A stretch of DNA of 64,000 nt from an uncultured Anaerotruncus sp. (GCA_900539775.1 UQDL01000001.1:1-64000); one strand, 5' to 3'; counted from the first letter of the stretch, positions 42,941-52,904 are shown. Numbers and translations: made by a program. Notes: a model not told the origin generated them from the letters alone.

Positions 42941-43038
42941 TCAACACGCCGACGAAGAAATCCGCTTATATCTGTGCGGGAAAATTCAATATTTAAAAGG
43001 CGGCAAGACAAAATCTAAACAGCAGACGAAAAAAAGTG

Positions 43039-43070
43039 AGAGTGCCCCAAATGAGGGGTGCACTCTTTCT
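43039..43070 (+). terminator. Hairpin terminator
   Basis: AGAGTGCCCC pairs with GGGGTGCACTCT (one bulge) over AAATGA, followed by TTTCTT. Confidence 0.65.
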
Positions 43071-43095
43071 TAAAGAGCAATTACCAAACAAATCA

Positions 43096-43149
43096 AACAA
43101 GCGGCAAGCGCTGCAACACTTTTTTGCAGTGGGGGCGGCTTGTTTTTTT
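43096..43149 (+). terminator. Hairpin terminator
   Basis: AACAAGC pairs with GCTTGTT and the inner CTGCAA with TTGCAG; T7 tail. Confidence 0.65.
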
Positions 43150-43332
43150 GCATCAAAAGCAAATTTCACGCATTTTTTTCTCTTACTGCGAAACTGCAAA
43201 TTATTTGTTGAAAATTTTGTTAATTTTAAATTTTGGTATTGTGATATAATCTTATTTAATATATAATATTTGTAATTAAAATTTACCGCACCGAATGCTG
43301 CGGCATTCGTTTTGAAAGTGAGAGAATTATAA

Positions 43333-44313
43333 ATGATACTTACAAAAGATATCGGCATTGATCTTGGCACGGAAAACACGCTGATTTGCGACAGAAAAGG
43401 CAGAATTTTGATTAGGGAGCCATCCGTTGTTGCGGTTGATGTTAAATCACGCCGTGTGCTTGCAACAGGCAACGAGGCAAAAGCAATGATAGGCCGCACA
43501 CCCGGCTCAATAATTGCCATTAAACCTTTGCAGGACGGCGTTATTGCAGACTTTGATATGACGGCGGATATGCTGCATAATTTCATTTACAGATCATCAA
43601 AAACCTCTATGTTTACAAAAACAAGAGTTGTTATCACCGTTCCGAGCGGTGTTACTGAGGTTGAGCGCAGAGCCGTTGAGGACGCTGCACGAGCCGCAGG
43701 AGCCCAAGAGGTTGAGCTTATTGAAGAGCCCATGGCGGCGGCACTCGGTGCCGGCCTTCCCGTTTTTGAAGCATCGGGTTCAATGGTGGTTGACATCGGC
43801 GGCGGCACCTGCGATATTGCCGTTATGTCGCTTGGCGGGATTGCCGCAAGAAAAAGCGTTAAAATTGCAGGCAATGCGCTTAACGAAGCGATTATCGGCC
43901 ACATGAAAAAAGAACACAATCTGCTCATCGGCGATGTTACGGCAGAAGATATCAAAATCAAAATCGGCTCTGTTTCCGAATATGACGGCGAGGGCGCAAT
44001 GGAAGTCAGAGGCCGTAATTTGGCGGACGGACTGCCAAATTCCATTGAGGTTACGAGCGAAGAAATCAGAAATGTGCTTACGGAGCCCGTTGGCGAAATA
44101 GTTGAAGCCATCAGGGAAACGCTTGAAGTTACCTTACCCGAGCTTGCCGCAGACATTATTGACAAGGGAATTTACATAACGGGAGGCACCGCCCTTTTAA
44201 GAGGGCTGCCGGAGCTTATTTCAAAAGAAACGAAAATCACGGTTCACATTCCCGAAAACCCGATGGATGTTGTGGCAATAGGCACATCGGTTAAACTTAG
44301 AAGGGCACGATAA
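43333..44313 (+). CDS. mreB: Rod shape-determining protein MreB
   Basis: A 326-residue actin-like ATPase that guides side-wall synthesis under the membrane. DIGIDLGTENTLI (phosphate 1), VPSGVTEVERRAVEDAAR, EEPMAAALGAGLP, MVVDIGGGTCDIAVMSLGG (phosphate 2) and ITGGTALLRGLPE are all there. It starts the mreB-mreC-mreD-PBP2 cluster; mreC begins 3 nt after its stop. Confidence 0.95.
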   Translation: MILTKDIGIDLGTENTLICDRKGRILIREPSVVAVDVKSRRVLATGNEAKAMIGRTPGSIIAIKPLQDGVIADFDMTADMLHNFIYRSSKTSMFTKTRVVITVPSGVTEVERRAVEDAARAAGAQEVELIEEPMAAALGAGLPVFEASGSMVVDIGGGTCDIAVMSLGGIAARKSVKIAGNALNEAIIGHMKKEHNLLIGDVTAEDIKIKIGSVSEYDGEGAMEVRGRNLADGLPNSIEVTSEEIRNVLTEPVGEIVEAIRETLEVTLPELAADIIDKGIYITGGTALLRGLPELISKETKITVHIPENPMDVVAIGTSVKLRRAR

Positions 44314-44316
44314 AAA

Positions 44317-45159
44317 ATGAAAGAGCTTTTAAAAAGCAGGCGGCTGAAAATGATTGCCGCAATTATTGCCCTGCTTCTTATAGGAGCGCTTATTTGCGCA
44401 GCAAACGGCAGGGGCGAAACCGCACAATCGGGAATTATCGGCACTATTTTTACACCCGCCAATTGGGCGGCAACAAAAATTTCAGACGGTATTTCCTATG
44501 TTTTCGGCGAAGCCACGGGCAATTCGGAATATTTAAACAGAATAAATGAGCTTGAAAACGAGGTTGGCTCTTTGCAGGATCAGCTTGCAGATTATGAAAA
44601 TTTGCAAAAGCAAAACAAGCTTTATAAGGACGCTCTTGAACTTAAAGAAGATAACCCCGATTACAAATTTGTGGAGGCAAAGGCCGTAAGCCGAGATGCC
44701 GCCGATATTTTCGGCTCATACACAATAAACAGGGGCACAACAAGCGGCATTGCAGAGGGTGATGCCGTGCTTTACGGAAACTATATTGTTGGGATAATAG
44801 ACAAAGCCTATCCCACATACAGCGTTGTTAAAACAATACTTGACCCTGATTTTTCGGTTTCCGCATATGAAATCGTTTCAGGCGAAATATCATATGTTAC
44901 AGGAGATGCGGCGCTTGCCAAAAACGGCAAATGCAAAATGGCAAACCTTGATTCGGGCACGGCTGTTACATACGGTTCAATTATAGCAACGGCCGGAATC
45001 AGCGGAAAAATTCCCGAGGGACTGATTATCGGCACGGTTGAGGAAATAAACAACGACGAAGCATCAATTGCATCATATGCCCTTATAGACCCGGGTGTGG
45101 ATGTTAACAACATTTCAAATTGCCTTGTGCTTACGAATTATGAAAGCGAGGGGCAATAA
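44317..45159 (+). CDS. mreC: Rod shape-determining protein MreC
   Basis: A 280-residue bitopic membrane protein. A helix at about 11-27 is followed by a coiled coil (residues 68-105: LNRINELENEVGSLQDQLAD) and the two beta-barrels of MreC outside the cell (VEAKAVSRD, TINRGTTSGIAEGDAVL, GIIDKAYPTYSVVKTILDP). It links MreB to the wall enzymes. Confidence 0.93.
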   Translation: MKELLKSRRLKMIAAIIALLLIGALICAANGRGETAQSGIIGTIFTPANWAATKISDGISYVFGEATGNSEYLNRINELENEVGSLQDQLADYENLQKQNKLYKDALELKEDNPDYKFVEAKAVSRDAADIFGSYTINRGTTSGIAEGDAVLYGNYIVGIIDKAYPTYSVVKTILDPDFSVSAYEIVSGEISYVTGDAALAKNGKCKMANLDSGTAVTYGSIIATAGISGKIPEGLIIGTVEEINNDEASIASYALIDPGVDVNNISNCLVLTNYESEGQ

Positions 45160-45161
45160 CA

Positions 45162-45701
45162 ATGGATCAAACATACAGGCAACGCACAGGCAAAATAATT
45201 TGCTATGTGATTTTGGTGTGCTTGGCGGCTCTGATTCAAAACACCGAAGGGCTTTCGCTTGAGATAGGCGGCGCAAGATGCTTTTTGCTGTTGCCGGTTT
45301 GCATGATGATAGGCATAGGCGAGGATGAGCGCACCGCTGCCGCACTTGCGCTTTTGGGCGGAATGCTGTGGGATTTAAGCTCTGCGGTGCATCTTGGCTT
45401 TAATGCAATATTTATGTGCATAATGTGCTTTTTCGGTGCGGCGCTGATAACATACATTTTGCGCAACACTTTCATTACAAATTTTATATTCAGCACCATA
45501 TTTATTTTGCTTTATTGCTTCCTTTATTGGCTGATGTTTATTATCATAAAAAATGTTAAAGGAGCAGAGCTTTCGCTTTTCACTTTTTACATTCCGAGCG
45601 CAATTTACACAATTGCAATCTCGCCGATAGTTTATGCCGTTATCAAGAGCATAAAGAAAAAGCTTTACACACCTGAAAGCAAATTATTTGCAAAGCAATA
45701 A
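45162..45701 (+). CDS. mreD: Rod shape-determining protein MreD
   Basis: A 179-residue protein with about five membrane helices (GGMLWDLSSAVHLGFNAIFM, then FFGAALITYILR). It starts 2 nt after mreC, as expected for the mreBCD operon. Confidence 0.88.
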   Translation: MDQTYRQRTGKIICYVILVCLAALIQNTEGLSLEIGGARCFLLLPVCMMIGIGEDERTAAALALLGGMLWDLSSAVHLGFNAIFMCIMCFFGAALITYILRNTFITNFIFSTIFILLYCFLYWLMFIIIKNVKGAELSLFTFYIPSAIYTIAISPIVYAVIKSIKKKLYTPESKLFAKQ

Positions 45702-45721
45702 CACCGCATAAAAAACAATTT

Positions 45722-45757
45722 GCGCACACGGGGCATTAACTTTTGTGCGCTTTGTTT
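45722..45757 (+). terminator. Hairpin between mreD and the PBP gene
   Basis: GCGCACA pairs with TGTGCGC, loop of 15 nt, then TTTGTTT. It may trim expression of the PBP relative to mreBCD. Confidence 0.5.
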
Positions 45758-45783
45758 AATCAAATCGGAAGGAGGGAATTCCA

Positions 45784-47805
45784 ATGAAACACAAAAGCAG
45801 ATTTTTTTCCGCACGCTCGGCAATTGCCATATTTCTTGTTGTGGCTCTTTTGCTCGGATTCGGCTGCACGCTTTATGACATACAAATCGTGAACGCCGAA
45901 TACTACAAAGCACAAAACAATGCAGTTAAAACATACACCGTGCCGATTGAAGCCGCAAGAGGCGAAATTGTGGACAGAAACGGCAATTCCCTTGTTTCAA
46001 ACAGGCAGGGCAATTCCATTGTGCTTGACGCAGCATACTTCCCTGCCAAGAAAGACAATGATGCAAGAAATGCAATAATAACAAATCTTATAAATCTTTT
46101 TGACAAAAACGGCGAAGAATATGTTAACAATCTTCCGCTGCAATTAAACGGCGACAGCATTGAATTTACGGACGATGAAAAAGCCGTGAAAACGATGAAA
46201 AGCAAAGATATGTTTAACCTGCAAAGCTATGCCACGGCTCAAAACTGCTTTGATGCGATGGTTGAGGAATACGGCCTTGAAAAATACAACAAGGCAGAGG
46301 CATTAAAAATAGGCGGCATAAGATACGAACTGACAAGACTGCTGTTTTCAATTGAAAATCCCGTTACCATAGCAGACGACGTTAGCGATGCAACGGTGGC
46401 GGCAATCAAAGAGGACAAGGTTGATTATGCAGGCGCCGATGTTAAGGCGGTTTCATTTCGCGAATATGCGGATTCAACTCTTGCGCCGCACATTTTAGGC
46501 ACAATAAGAAAAATAAATGCAGACGAATATGCAGAACTTAAAGACAGCGGCTACAGCATAACCGATTCCATAGGCGAAAGCGGAATAGAAGCCGCAATGG
46601 AAAGCGAGCTCAGAGGAATTCCGGGCGAGCTTACAATAACCGTTGAAGCAGACGGAAGCATCAGCGAAGAAGTTACAAAAAACCCGATTCAGGGAAATAC
46701 GATAGTGCTTACAATAGACAAAGACCTTCAACGGCTTGCTCAGCAAAAGCTTGAGGAAACCTGCAACGAAGTAAGCATTGCAGACAGTGCGGGAGCAGTT
46801 GTGGTTGAAAACGTTTCAAACGGCGAAGTGCTTGCCGCAGCCTCCTATCCAAGCTATGACTTGATGGATTATTACAACAATTATTCATCACTTTCCAAAA
46901 ATTCAAGAAGGCCTCTTTTTAACAGATTTGCACTCGGCACATATGCCCCCGGCTCCACATTTAAGCCGATGATGGCAAGCGCCGCCCTTGAGGAGGGCGT
47001 TGTTACCGAAGCCTCTTCCTTCCGCTGCTCGGGTGTTTTTCAATACTTTGATGTAACATTTCACTGCCTTGACAATCGTGCTCACGGCAATGAAAATGTT
47101 AAAGAAGCATTGCGTGATTCCTGCAATATTTTCTTTTATAACTGTGCAGACAGGCTTGGAATTTCAAAGATGAACGAATATGCCTCCATGTTTGGCTTGG
47201 GAGAAAAAACAGGAGTTGAAATAAGCGAGGCGGCAGGCGTTTTGGCCGGCCCCGCAAGTGCGGAAAAATACAACAGAACCTGGCAAATGGGCGATACTAT
47301 TCAAAGCGGTATCGGGCAATCGGACAATCTTTTCACGCCATTGCAGCTAAGCAATTATTGTGCCACGGTGGCAAACGGCGGCACAAGATATGAGCTTCAT
47401 TTTGTGAAATCCATAATCAACACGTCCACCGGCTCCATAAACGAAACAGGCGCAACGGTTGCCGAGGATTTGCCGATTTCAGACAACACCTTCAGAATAG
47501 TAAGAGAGGGCATGCGAATGGTTGCAACAGACGGTGCACCACGCCATGTTTTCGGCAAAATAAGCACACAAGTTGCCTGCAAAACAGGTACATCACAGGT
47601 TTATAAAAGGGGCCAAAAGGTAAACAACGGTTTTCTTATTACCTTTGCGCCGTATGAAAAGCCGGAAATTTCCATAGCATCTGTTATTGAGCTTGCGGGA
47701 TCAGGTACATCAACGGCAGACATTACGGCTTCAATAATCGATTATTACTATTCAAACAACACCGATGAAGCCCCGGCTCAAGACACGGGAACACTGCTCA
47801 ACTGA
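45784..47805 (+). CDS. mrdA: Penicillin-binding protein 2, class B
   Basis: A 673-residue transpeptidase for rod elongation. A single membrane helix (14-35) is followed by the pedestal domain (IEAARGEIVDRNGNSLV) and the transpeptidase domain with the active Ser in APGSTFKPM (S-x-x-K), SCN in RDSCNIFFYN and KTG in ACKTGTSQV. GGAGGG is 8 nt before ATG 45784. Position after mreD is as in many Firmicutes. It partners RodA, which is not in the window. Confidence 0.93.
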   Translation: MKHKSRFFSARSAIAIFLVVALLLGFGCTLYDIQIVNAEYYKAQNNAVKTYTVPIEAARGEIVDRNGNSLVSNRQGNSIVLDAAYFPAKKDNDARNAIITNLINLFDKNGEEYVNNLPLQLNGDSIEFTDDEKAVKTMKSKDMFNLQSYATAQNCFDAMVEEYGLEKYNKAEALKIGGIRYELTRLLFSIENPVTIADDVSDATVAAIKEDKVDYAGADVKAVSFREYADSTLAPHILGTIRKINADEYAELKDSGYSITDSIGESGIEAAMESELRGIPGELTITVEADGSISEEVTKNPIQGNTIVLTIDKDLQRLAQQKLEETCNEVSIADSAGAVVVENVSNGEVLAAASYPSYDLMDYYNNYSSLSKNSRRPLFNRFALGTYAPGSTFKPMMASAALEEGVVTEASSFRCSGVFQYFDVTFHCLDNRAHGNENVKEALRDSCNIFFYNCADRLGISKMNEYASMFGLGEKTGVEISEAAGVLAGPASAEKYNRTWQMGDTIQSGIGQSDNLFTPLQLSNYCATVANGGTRYELHFVKSIINTSTGSINETGATVAEDLPISDNTFRIVREGMRMVATDGAPRHVFGKISTQVACKTGTSQVYKRGQKVNNGFLITFAPYEKPEISIASVIELAGSGTSTADITASIIDYYYSNNTDEAPAQDTGTLLN

Positions 47806-47877
47806 CGATTTTTTGCGCCGAATTTCGGCACAAAGAGAAAAATACACACTTGTTGAGTATAAATTTCGGCAAAATTA

Positions 47878-47906
47878 TTGAAACAAAAACTTATATGTGA
47901 TATTAT
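47878..47906 (+). promoter_or_regulatory. mgsA promoter
   Basis: TTGAAA (47878-47883), 17 bp, TATTAT (47901-47906). Confidence 0.7.
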
Positions 47907-47983
47907 TTTAGTGCTGATAGTTTAATAATATATAATATAGTTTTATTTTATACAATTTATGTACTTTCAAAGAGAGGTTTTTT

Positions 47984-48403
47984 ATGAATATTGCACTTAT
48001 AGCACACGATGCGAAAAAAGAACTGCTTGTTCAATTTTGCATTGCATATTGCGGAATTATGAGCCGCCACCATCTGTGCGCAACAGGCACAACGGGCAAG
48101 CTTGTGCACGAGGCAACCGGGCTTGATATAAGCTGCTTTTTGGCAGGCGGTTCCGGCGGCGGGCAGCAGGTTGCAAGCCGCATTGCATGCAACGAAATTG
48201 ATTTGCTGATTTTCTTCAGAGATCCGCTTAACCCAAAGCCGCACGAGCCTAACGACAATGATTTGCTCAGACTTTGCGATGCGCACAATATTCCATTTGC
48301 AACAAACATTGCAACGGCGGAAACACTGATAAGAGGCGTTGAAAGAGGCGACTTTGAATGGCGTGAAATAGTTAACCCACGCTATAACCAATCAAATAAA
48401 TAA
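47984..48403 (+). CDS. mgsA: Methylglyoxal synthase, catalytic Asp replaced by Gly
   Basis: A 139-residue protein of the family that turns dihydroxyacetone phosphate into methylglyoxal and phosphate. IALIAHDAKK, CATGTTGKL, LIFFRDPLNPKPHEP and ATNIATAE are all kept. But the motif GGDQQ, whose Asp is the catalytic base (Asp71 in E. coli), reads GGGQQ at residues 58-62 (codon GGG at about 48161). The other site residues (Asp9, the Asp of RDPL, the His of PHEP) are present. Unless another Asp helps, the protein may be inactive or have a changed role such as sensing. GAGAGG lies 8 nt before ATG 47984. Confidence 0.9.
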   Translation: MNIALIAHDAKKELLVQFCIAYCGIMSRHHLCATGTTGKLVHEATGLDISCFLAGGSGGGQQVASRIACNEIDLLIFFRDPLNPKPHEPNDNDLLRLCDAHNIPFATNIATAETLIRGVERGDFEWREIVNPRYNQSNK

Positions 48404-48410
48404 CAAAAAA

Positions 48411-48439
48411 ACGGGCAGGTGCAAACCCGCCCTGTTTTT
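48411..48439 (+). terminator. mgsA terminator
   Basis: ACGGGCAGGT pairs with ACCCGCCCTGT over GCAA, T5 tail, 7 nt after the stop. Confidence 0.85.
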
Positions 48440-48485
48440 GTGATTAAGGCAATTTGCCGCAACAAAATATGAAAGGCTGCTTAGT

Positions 48486-49832
48486 ATGGCACTAATAACA
48501 AAAGCAATCAAGGGCACAAAAGATGTGCTGCCCAAAGAATCCTATAAAAATCAATACATAGAGCTTACGGCAAGAGATGTTGCCTCTCGCTTTGGATACA
48601 AAGAAATCCGCACACCTGTTTTTGAGCACACGGAGCTGTTTCAAAGAGGTGTTGGCGACACTACCGATGTTGTTCAAAAAGAGATGTACACTTTTGATGA
48701 CAAAAGCGGCAGAAGCATTACTTTGCGCCCCGAGGGAACGGCAGGAGCCGCAAGATCTTTTCTTGAGAATGGGCTTTCAAACGAAGCTTTGCCGCAAAAG
48801 GTTTACTATATCACCTCTTGCTATCGCTACGAAAAGCCGCAAGCAGGCAGATTGCGTGAATTTCATCAATTCGGCATTGAATGCTTCGGCACCTCATCCC
48901 CGCTTGCAGATGCAGAGATAATTTCCGTTGCAGACACAATGTTTAAAGAACTTGGAATAAAAGATTTAAGCCTGCACATAAATTCAATCGGCTGCCCTGA
49001 ATGCCGTGCAAAATACCACGCTGCGCTTAAAGAATATTTTTCGGCACGCAAGGACGAACTTTGCGACACCTGCAAGGACAGGCTTGACAGAAATCCAATG
49101 AGAATTTTAGATTGCAAATCGCCCGTTTGCGGAGAAATTGCAAAGGATGCACCCGTGATGCTTGATTACCTTTGCGATGAATGCAAGGAGCATTTTGAAA
49201 GCGTTAAAAAATATCTTAACGCCATGAACATAGAATACACTATCGACCCGAGAATAGTAAGAGGGCTTGATTACTACACCAAAACGGTTTTTGAATTTGT
49301 TTCAAATTCAATCGGCGCCCAAGGCACCGTTTGCGGCGGCGGCAGATATGACGGCCTTATTGAAGAACTCGGCGGCCAAAGCACTCCTTCGCTTGGCTTT
49401 GCAATAGGAATTGAAAGGCTTATGCTTCTTATGGAAGCGCAGGGCTGCGAATACCCCAAAGAGGCTCAGCCGGATTTGTTTATTGCAGCACTCGGCAACA
49501 AAGCAACCCTTAAAGCCGTTGAGCTGGCAAAAGACATGCGTGAAGAAGGCTTCACCTGCCTTTATGATTTAAACGGCAGAAGCCTGAGAGCGCAAATGAA
49601 ATATGCAGACAAGCTTAACGCCAAATACACCATGGTGATTGGTGACGACGAAGTGGACAAAGGACTTGCCGTTATGAAAAACATGCAAACAGGCGAGGAA
49701 ACGGAGCTTGCGCTGCAAACATTTGTTAGCGGATATTACAGCACCACTCTTGCGAGCGAGCTTGACGATCTTAAAATAAACGGCGAAGAATTTGACTTTG
49801 ATTCTCTTTTCGGTTTAAACAAACCCGAATAA
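48486..49832 (+). CDS. hisS: Histidine-tRNA ligase
   Basis: A 448-residue class II synthetase. KGTKDVLPKES, motif 2 YRYEKPQAGRLREFHQFGIE, the His-binding RGLDYYTKTVFEF and motif 3 GFAIGIERL are present. The insertion near 170-230 has CPEC, CDTC, CGE and CDEC clusters that could bind zinc, common in clostridial HisRS. It is followed by aspS after 18 nt, the usual hisS-aspS pair. Confidence 0.95.
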   Translation: MALITKAIKGTKDVLPKESYKNQYIELTARDVASRFGYKEIRTPVFEHTELFQRGVGDTTDVVQKEMYTFDDKSGRSITLRPEGTAGAARSFLENGLSNEALPQKVYYITSCYRYEKPQAGRLREFHQFGIECFGTSSPLADAEIISVADTMFKELGIKDLSLHINSIGCPECRAKYHAALKEYFSARKDELCDTCKDRLDRNPMRILDCKSPVCGEIAKDAPVMLDYLCDECKEHFESVKKYLNAMNIEYTIDPRIVRGLDYYTKTVFEFVSNSIGAQGTVCGGGRYDGLIEELGGQSTPSLGFAIGIERLMLLMEAQGCEYPKEAQPDLFIAALGNKATLKAVELAKDMREEGFTCLYDLNGRSLRAQMKYADKLNAKYTMVIGDDEVDKGLAVMKNMQTGEETELALQTFVSGYYSTTLASELDDLKINGEEFDFDSLFGLNKPE

Positions 49833-49850
49833 TTTGCGGAGGCACAGGAA

Positions 49851-51638
49851 ATGGAAAGCATAAAAGGACTTAAAAGAACGAACTACTGCGGCACACTTAC
49901 GCTTAACGATGAGGGCAAAGAGGTTACTCTTTTCGGCTGGGCACAAAGGCAGAGAGATTTAGGAAACCTGATTTTTATTGATTTGAGAGACAGAACCGGC
50001 ATTGTGCAGCTTTCTTTCAGCGATAAAACAGACAGGGATATATTTGCAAAGGCTCAGAGCGTGCGCAGCGAATACGTGCTTGCCGTTAAAGGCACGGTTT
50101 GCGAGCGTGAAAGCAAGAATCCCGATTTGCCCACGGGTGAAATTGAGGTTTGCGTTTCCGAATTACGCATAGTTTCAAAAGCACAAACACCGCCGTTTGA
50201 AATTTCAAAGGCAAATGAAGTGGGCGACGAAACAACACTTAAATACAGATATCTTGCTTTGCGCAACGAGGAGCTTACAAAAAACATCTTAATGCGCCAC
50301 AAAATCGCAAAAATTGCAAGAGATTATTTTTACGAGAATGATTTTATTGAAATCGAAACGCCGATGATGATTAAATCAACCCCGGAAGGTGCAAGAGACT
50401 ATGTTGTGCCGAGCAGGCTTCACAACGGCAAATTCTATGCTTTGCCGCAAAGCCCGCAAATTTACAAGCAGCTTTTAATGATTTCAGGATTTGACAGATA
50501 TATTCAGCTTGCAAGATGCTTCAGAGATGAGGATTTAAGAGCAGACCGCCAGCCGGAATTTACGCAAATTGACCTTGAAATGAGCTTTGTGAACACCGAT
50601 GACATTATGGAAATGGCAGAGGGCTTCATTAAAAAGCTTATGAAGGAAACCATAAACATTGATATTGAAACACCTCTTAAAAAGATGACTTTTGAAGAGG
50701 CAATGAACAGATACGGTTCAGACAAGCCCGACACAAGATTCGGCATGCTTATTGAAGACATTACCGATTGGGCGGGCAAAACAGACTTTGCCGTTTTCAA
50801 AAATGCAATTGAAGCGGGTGGTGTGGTTAAAGCAATAGTTGCCAAAAATGCCGCCGCAACATACTCTCGCAAAAAGATAGACAAGCTTACCGATGCTGCA
50901 AAAGGCATTGGCGCAAAAGGGCTTGCTTATATTCGATGGGCGGACGAAACACCGAACTGCTCTTTCGGCAAATTCCTTGCAGAGGGCCAGCTTGATGAAC
51001 TTCTTTCAACACTCGGCGCCGAAAAGGGCGACTGTGTATTTATAGTCAGCGACAAAAAAGCGCTTACGCTTTCCGTTTTGGGTGCTTTGCGCCTTACAAT
51101 TGCAAAAGAGCTTAACATTATTCCGCAAGGAAAATGGAATTTCCTTTGGATTACGGAAATGCCGTTTTTTGAATATGACGAAGAAACCGGCGAATGGCTG
51201 GCAATGCACCACCCGTTTACAATGCCGATGGAGGAATGCATTCCTTATCTTGACACAGACAAGGCTAAGGTGCGTGCGCAGGCGTTTGACTTGGTGCTTA
51301 ACGGCACCGAGCTTTCATCCGGCTCTATGAGAATCACTGATTGCGAGCTGCAAAACAAAATGTTTGAGCTGCTTGGAATGGAGCAAGAGGAAATTGACGC
51401 AAAATTTGGTTTTCTTGTTGACGCATATAAATATGCCGCACCTCCGCACGGCGGAATGGGAATCGGCCTTGACAGACTTGCAATGCTGATTTGCGGAGCA
51501 GACAGCCTGAGAGATGTTACGGCATTCCCTAAAGTTCAAAATGCAAGCGAGCTTATGAGCGGCGCACCTGCGGATATAGATGATATTCAGCTTGGAGAAC
51601 TTGGAATTGAAATAGCAAAGGCGGAAAAGAATGAGTAA
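49851..51638 (+). CDS. aspS: Aspartate-tRNA ligase
   Basis: A 595-residue bacterial-type AspRS. The OB-fold (VTLFGWAQRQRDLGNLIFID), motif 2 ARCFRDEDLRADRQPEFTQI, the GAD insertion domain and motif 3 GMGIGLDRLAM with PPHGG are all seen. GGAGG lies 10 nt before ATG 49851. It overlaps the next gene by 8 bases. Confidence 0.95.
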   Translation: MESIKGLKRTNYCGTLTLNDEGKEVTLFGWAQRQRDLGNLIFIDLRDRTGIVQLSFSDKTDRDIFAKAQSVRSEYVLAVKGTVCERESKNPDLPTGEIEVCVSELRIVSKAQTPPFEISKANEVGDETTLKYRYLALRNEELTKNILMRHKIAKIARDYFYENDFIEIETPMMIKSTPEGARDYVVPSRLHNGKFYALPQSPQIYKQLLMISGFDRYIQLARCFRDEDLRADRQPEFTQIDLEMSFVNTDDIMEMAEGFIKKLMKETINIDIETPLKKMTFEEAMNRYGSDKPDTRFGMLIEDITDWAGKTDFAVFKNAIEAGGVVKAIVAKNAAATYSRKKIDKLTDAAKGIGAKGLAYIRWADETPNCSFGKFLAEGQLDELLSTLGAEKGDCVFIVSDKKALTLSVLGALRLTIAKELNIIPQGKWNFLWITEMPFFEYDEETGEWLAMHHPFTMPMEECIPYLDTDKAKVRAQAFDLVLNGTELSSGSMRITDCELQNKMFELLGMEQEEIDAKFGFLVDAYKYAAPPHGGMGIGLDRLAMLICGADSLRDVTAFPKVQNASELMSGAPADIDDIQLGELGIEIAKAEKNE

Positions 51639-52218
51639 CTTTTTTGCAATGGTTGGCAGAATGAGGCTGATAGACCGCTGGGCACTGATGCAAAACACGG
51701 CAAAGGAAAACATTGCCGAGCACAGCCAAAGCGTGGCGGTTATTGCCCATGCTCTTTGCATTATAGGCAATAAAAAATTCGGCAAAAGGTATAATGCCGA
51801 AAGATGCGCACTGCTTGCCGTTTACCACGACACGACCGAGGTTTTAACCGGCGATATGCCGACTCCCGTTAAATATTTTAACAGCGATATTAAAGACGCA
51901 TATAAAAATATTGAAACACTTGCCGGCAACAGACTTTTAAATTTATTGCCTGAGGAATTCAGAAGCGACTACTTTCCTCTTTTCAACAAGAAGGAAGAGG
52001 ATGCCGAGTTGTGGGCAATTGTGAAAGCGGCAGACAGAATAGATGCACTTATCAAATGCATTAACGAAACCCGAATGGGCAACAGAGAATTTGAAAAAGC
52101 GCTTGAAGCCCAAGAAAAGCTGATTGAAGAAATTGATATGCCCGAAGTGAAATACTTTAAAAAAGAGTTTTTGCCCGCATATTATTTAACACTTGACGAA
52201 CATACAAAGCAACAATAA
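51631..52218 (+). CDS. yfbR: YfbR-like 5'-nucleotidase (HD domain)
   Basis: A 195-residue HD-domain phosphohydrolase. The metal residues are in NIAEHSQSVAVIAH, VYHDTTEVLTGDMPTPVKY and KAADRIDALIKC, which match YfbR, a 5'-deoxynucleotidase that recycles dNMPs. The 8-bp overlap with aspS indicates coupled translation. Confidence 0.9.
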   Translation: MSNFFAMVGRMRLIDRWALMQNTAKENIAEHSQSVAVIAHALCIIGNKKFGKRYNAERCALLAVYHDTTEVLTGDMPTPVKYFNSDIKDAYKNIETLAGNRLLNLLPEEFRSDYFPLFNKKEEDAELWAIVKAADRIDALIKCINETRMGNREFEKALEAQEKLIEEIDMPEVKYFKKEFLPAYYLTLDEHTKQQ

Positions 52219-52221
52219 ACA

Positions 52222-52265
52222 AAAGCGGCGGCACACAAAAAATTCGTGCCGCCGCTTTACTTTTT
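52222..52265 (+). terminator. hisS-aspS-yfbR terminator
   Basis: AAAGCGGCGGCAC pairs with GTGCCGCCGCTTT over an 11-nt loop, then ACTTTTTATT. Confidence 0.88.
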
Positions 52266-52357
52266 ATTATTTAGTGCTAAAATAAAGTTAAAGTTGTTAT
52301 ATATAAACATTATTAGATATATAACAGCCTTTAAAATTAAATGAAAGCAGTGGTTAT

Positions 52358-52879
52358 ATGGAAAGCACACTCAACGATATTTTATCAAGAAGAAGCATAA
52401 AGAAATATAAAAGCACACCCGTGCCGCAAGAGCTTACAGACAAAATTATAAACGCCGGCCTGTATGCGCCAAGCGGAATGGGAGCACAATCGCCGATCAT
52501 CATTCAGGTTACAAACAAAGAGATGCGCAACAAGCTTGCAAAAATGAATGCGGATATTATGGGTGCAGACACAGACCCGTTTTACGGTGCTCCGTGCGTG
52601 CTTATAGTTTTGGCAAACAAAAATTGCCGCACGGCAATTTATGACGGCAGCCTTGTTATGGAAAACCTTATGCTTGCCGCCCACGCACTTGGGCTTGGCA
52701 GCTGCTGGATTCACCGTGCCAAGGAGGAATTTGAAAGCGAGGAGGGCAAAGAAATCCTCAAATCACTTGGAATTGAGGGCGAATACATCGGCATCGGCCA
52801 TTGCATTATAGGATTTGCAGACGGCGAGCCGAAACCGCAAGCCGAAAGAAAACCCGGCAGAGTGTATAAAATAGACTGA
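52358..52879 (+). CDS. Nitroreductase-family protein
   Basis: A 173-residue flavoprotein. The FMN-binding N-terminus is LSRRSIKKYKSTPVPQELTD, followed by YAPSGMGAQSP and, later, AAHALGLGSCWIHRAKEEF and GYIGIGH-like residues, as in small single-gene nitroreductases. It uses NAD(P)H to reduce nitro, quinone or flavin substrates. A short gap and its own terminator point to a single-gene unit. Confidence 0.9.
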   Translation: MESTLNDILSRRSIKKYKSTPVPQELTDKIINAGLYAPSGMGAQSPIIIQVTNKEMRNKLAKMNADIMGADTDPFYGAPCVLIVLANKNCRTAIYDGSLVMENLMLAAHALGLGSCWIHRAKEEFESEEGKEILKSLGIEGEYIGIGHCIIGFADGEPKPQAERKPGRVYKID

Positions 52880-52904
52880 CAATAAGCAAGAATAAACGCA
52901 CAAA

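Larger units (their letters stand above)
42951..43332. other. Intergenic region with two terminators and the mreB promoter zone
   Basis: No gene. Hairpins lie at 43039-43070 and 43096-43149. GTGATATAATC near 43245 is a likely -10 for the mre operon; no clear -35 is seen. Confidence 0.5.
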
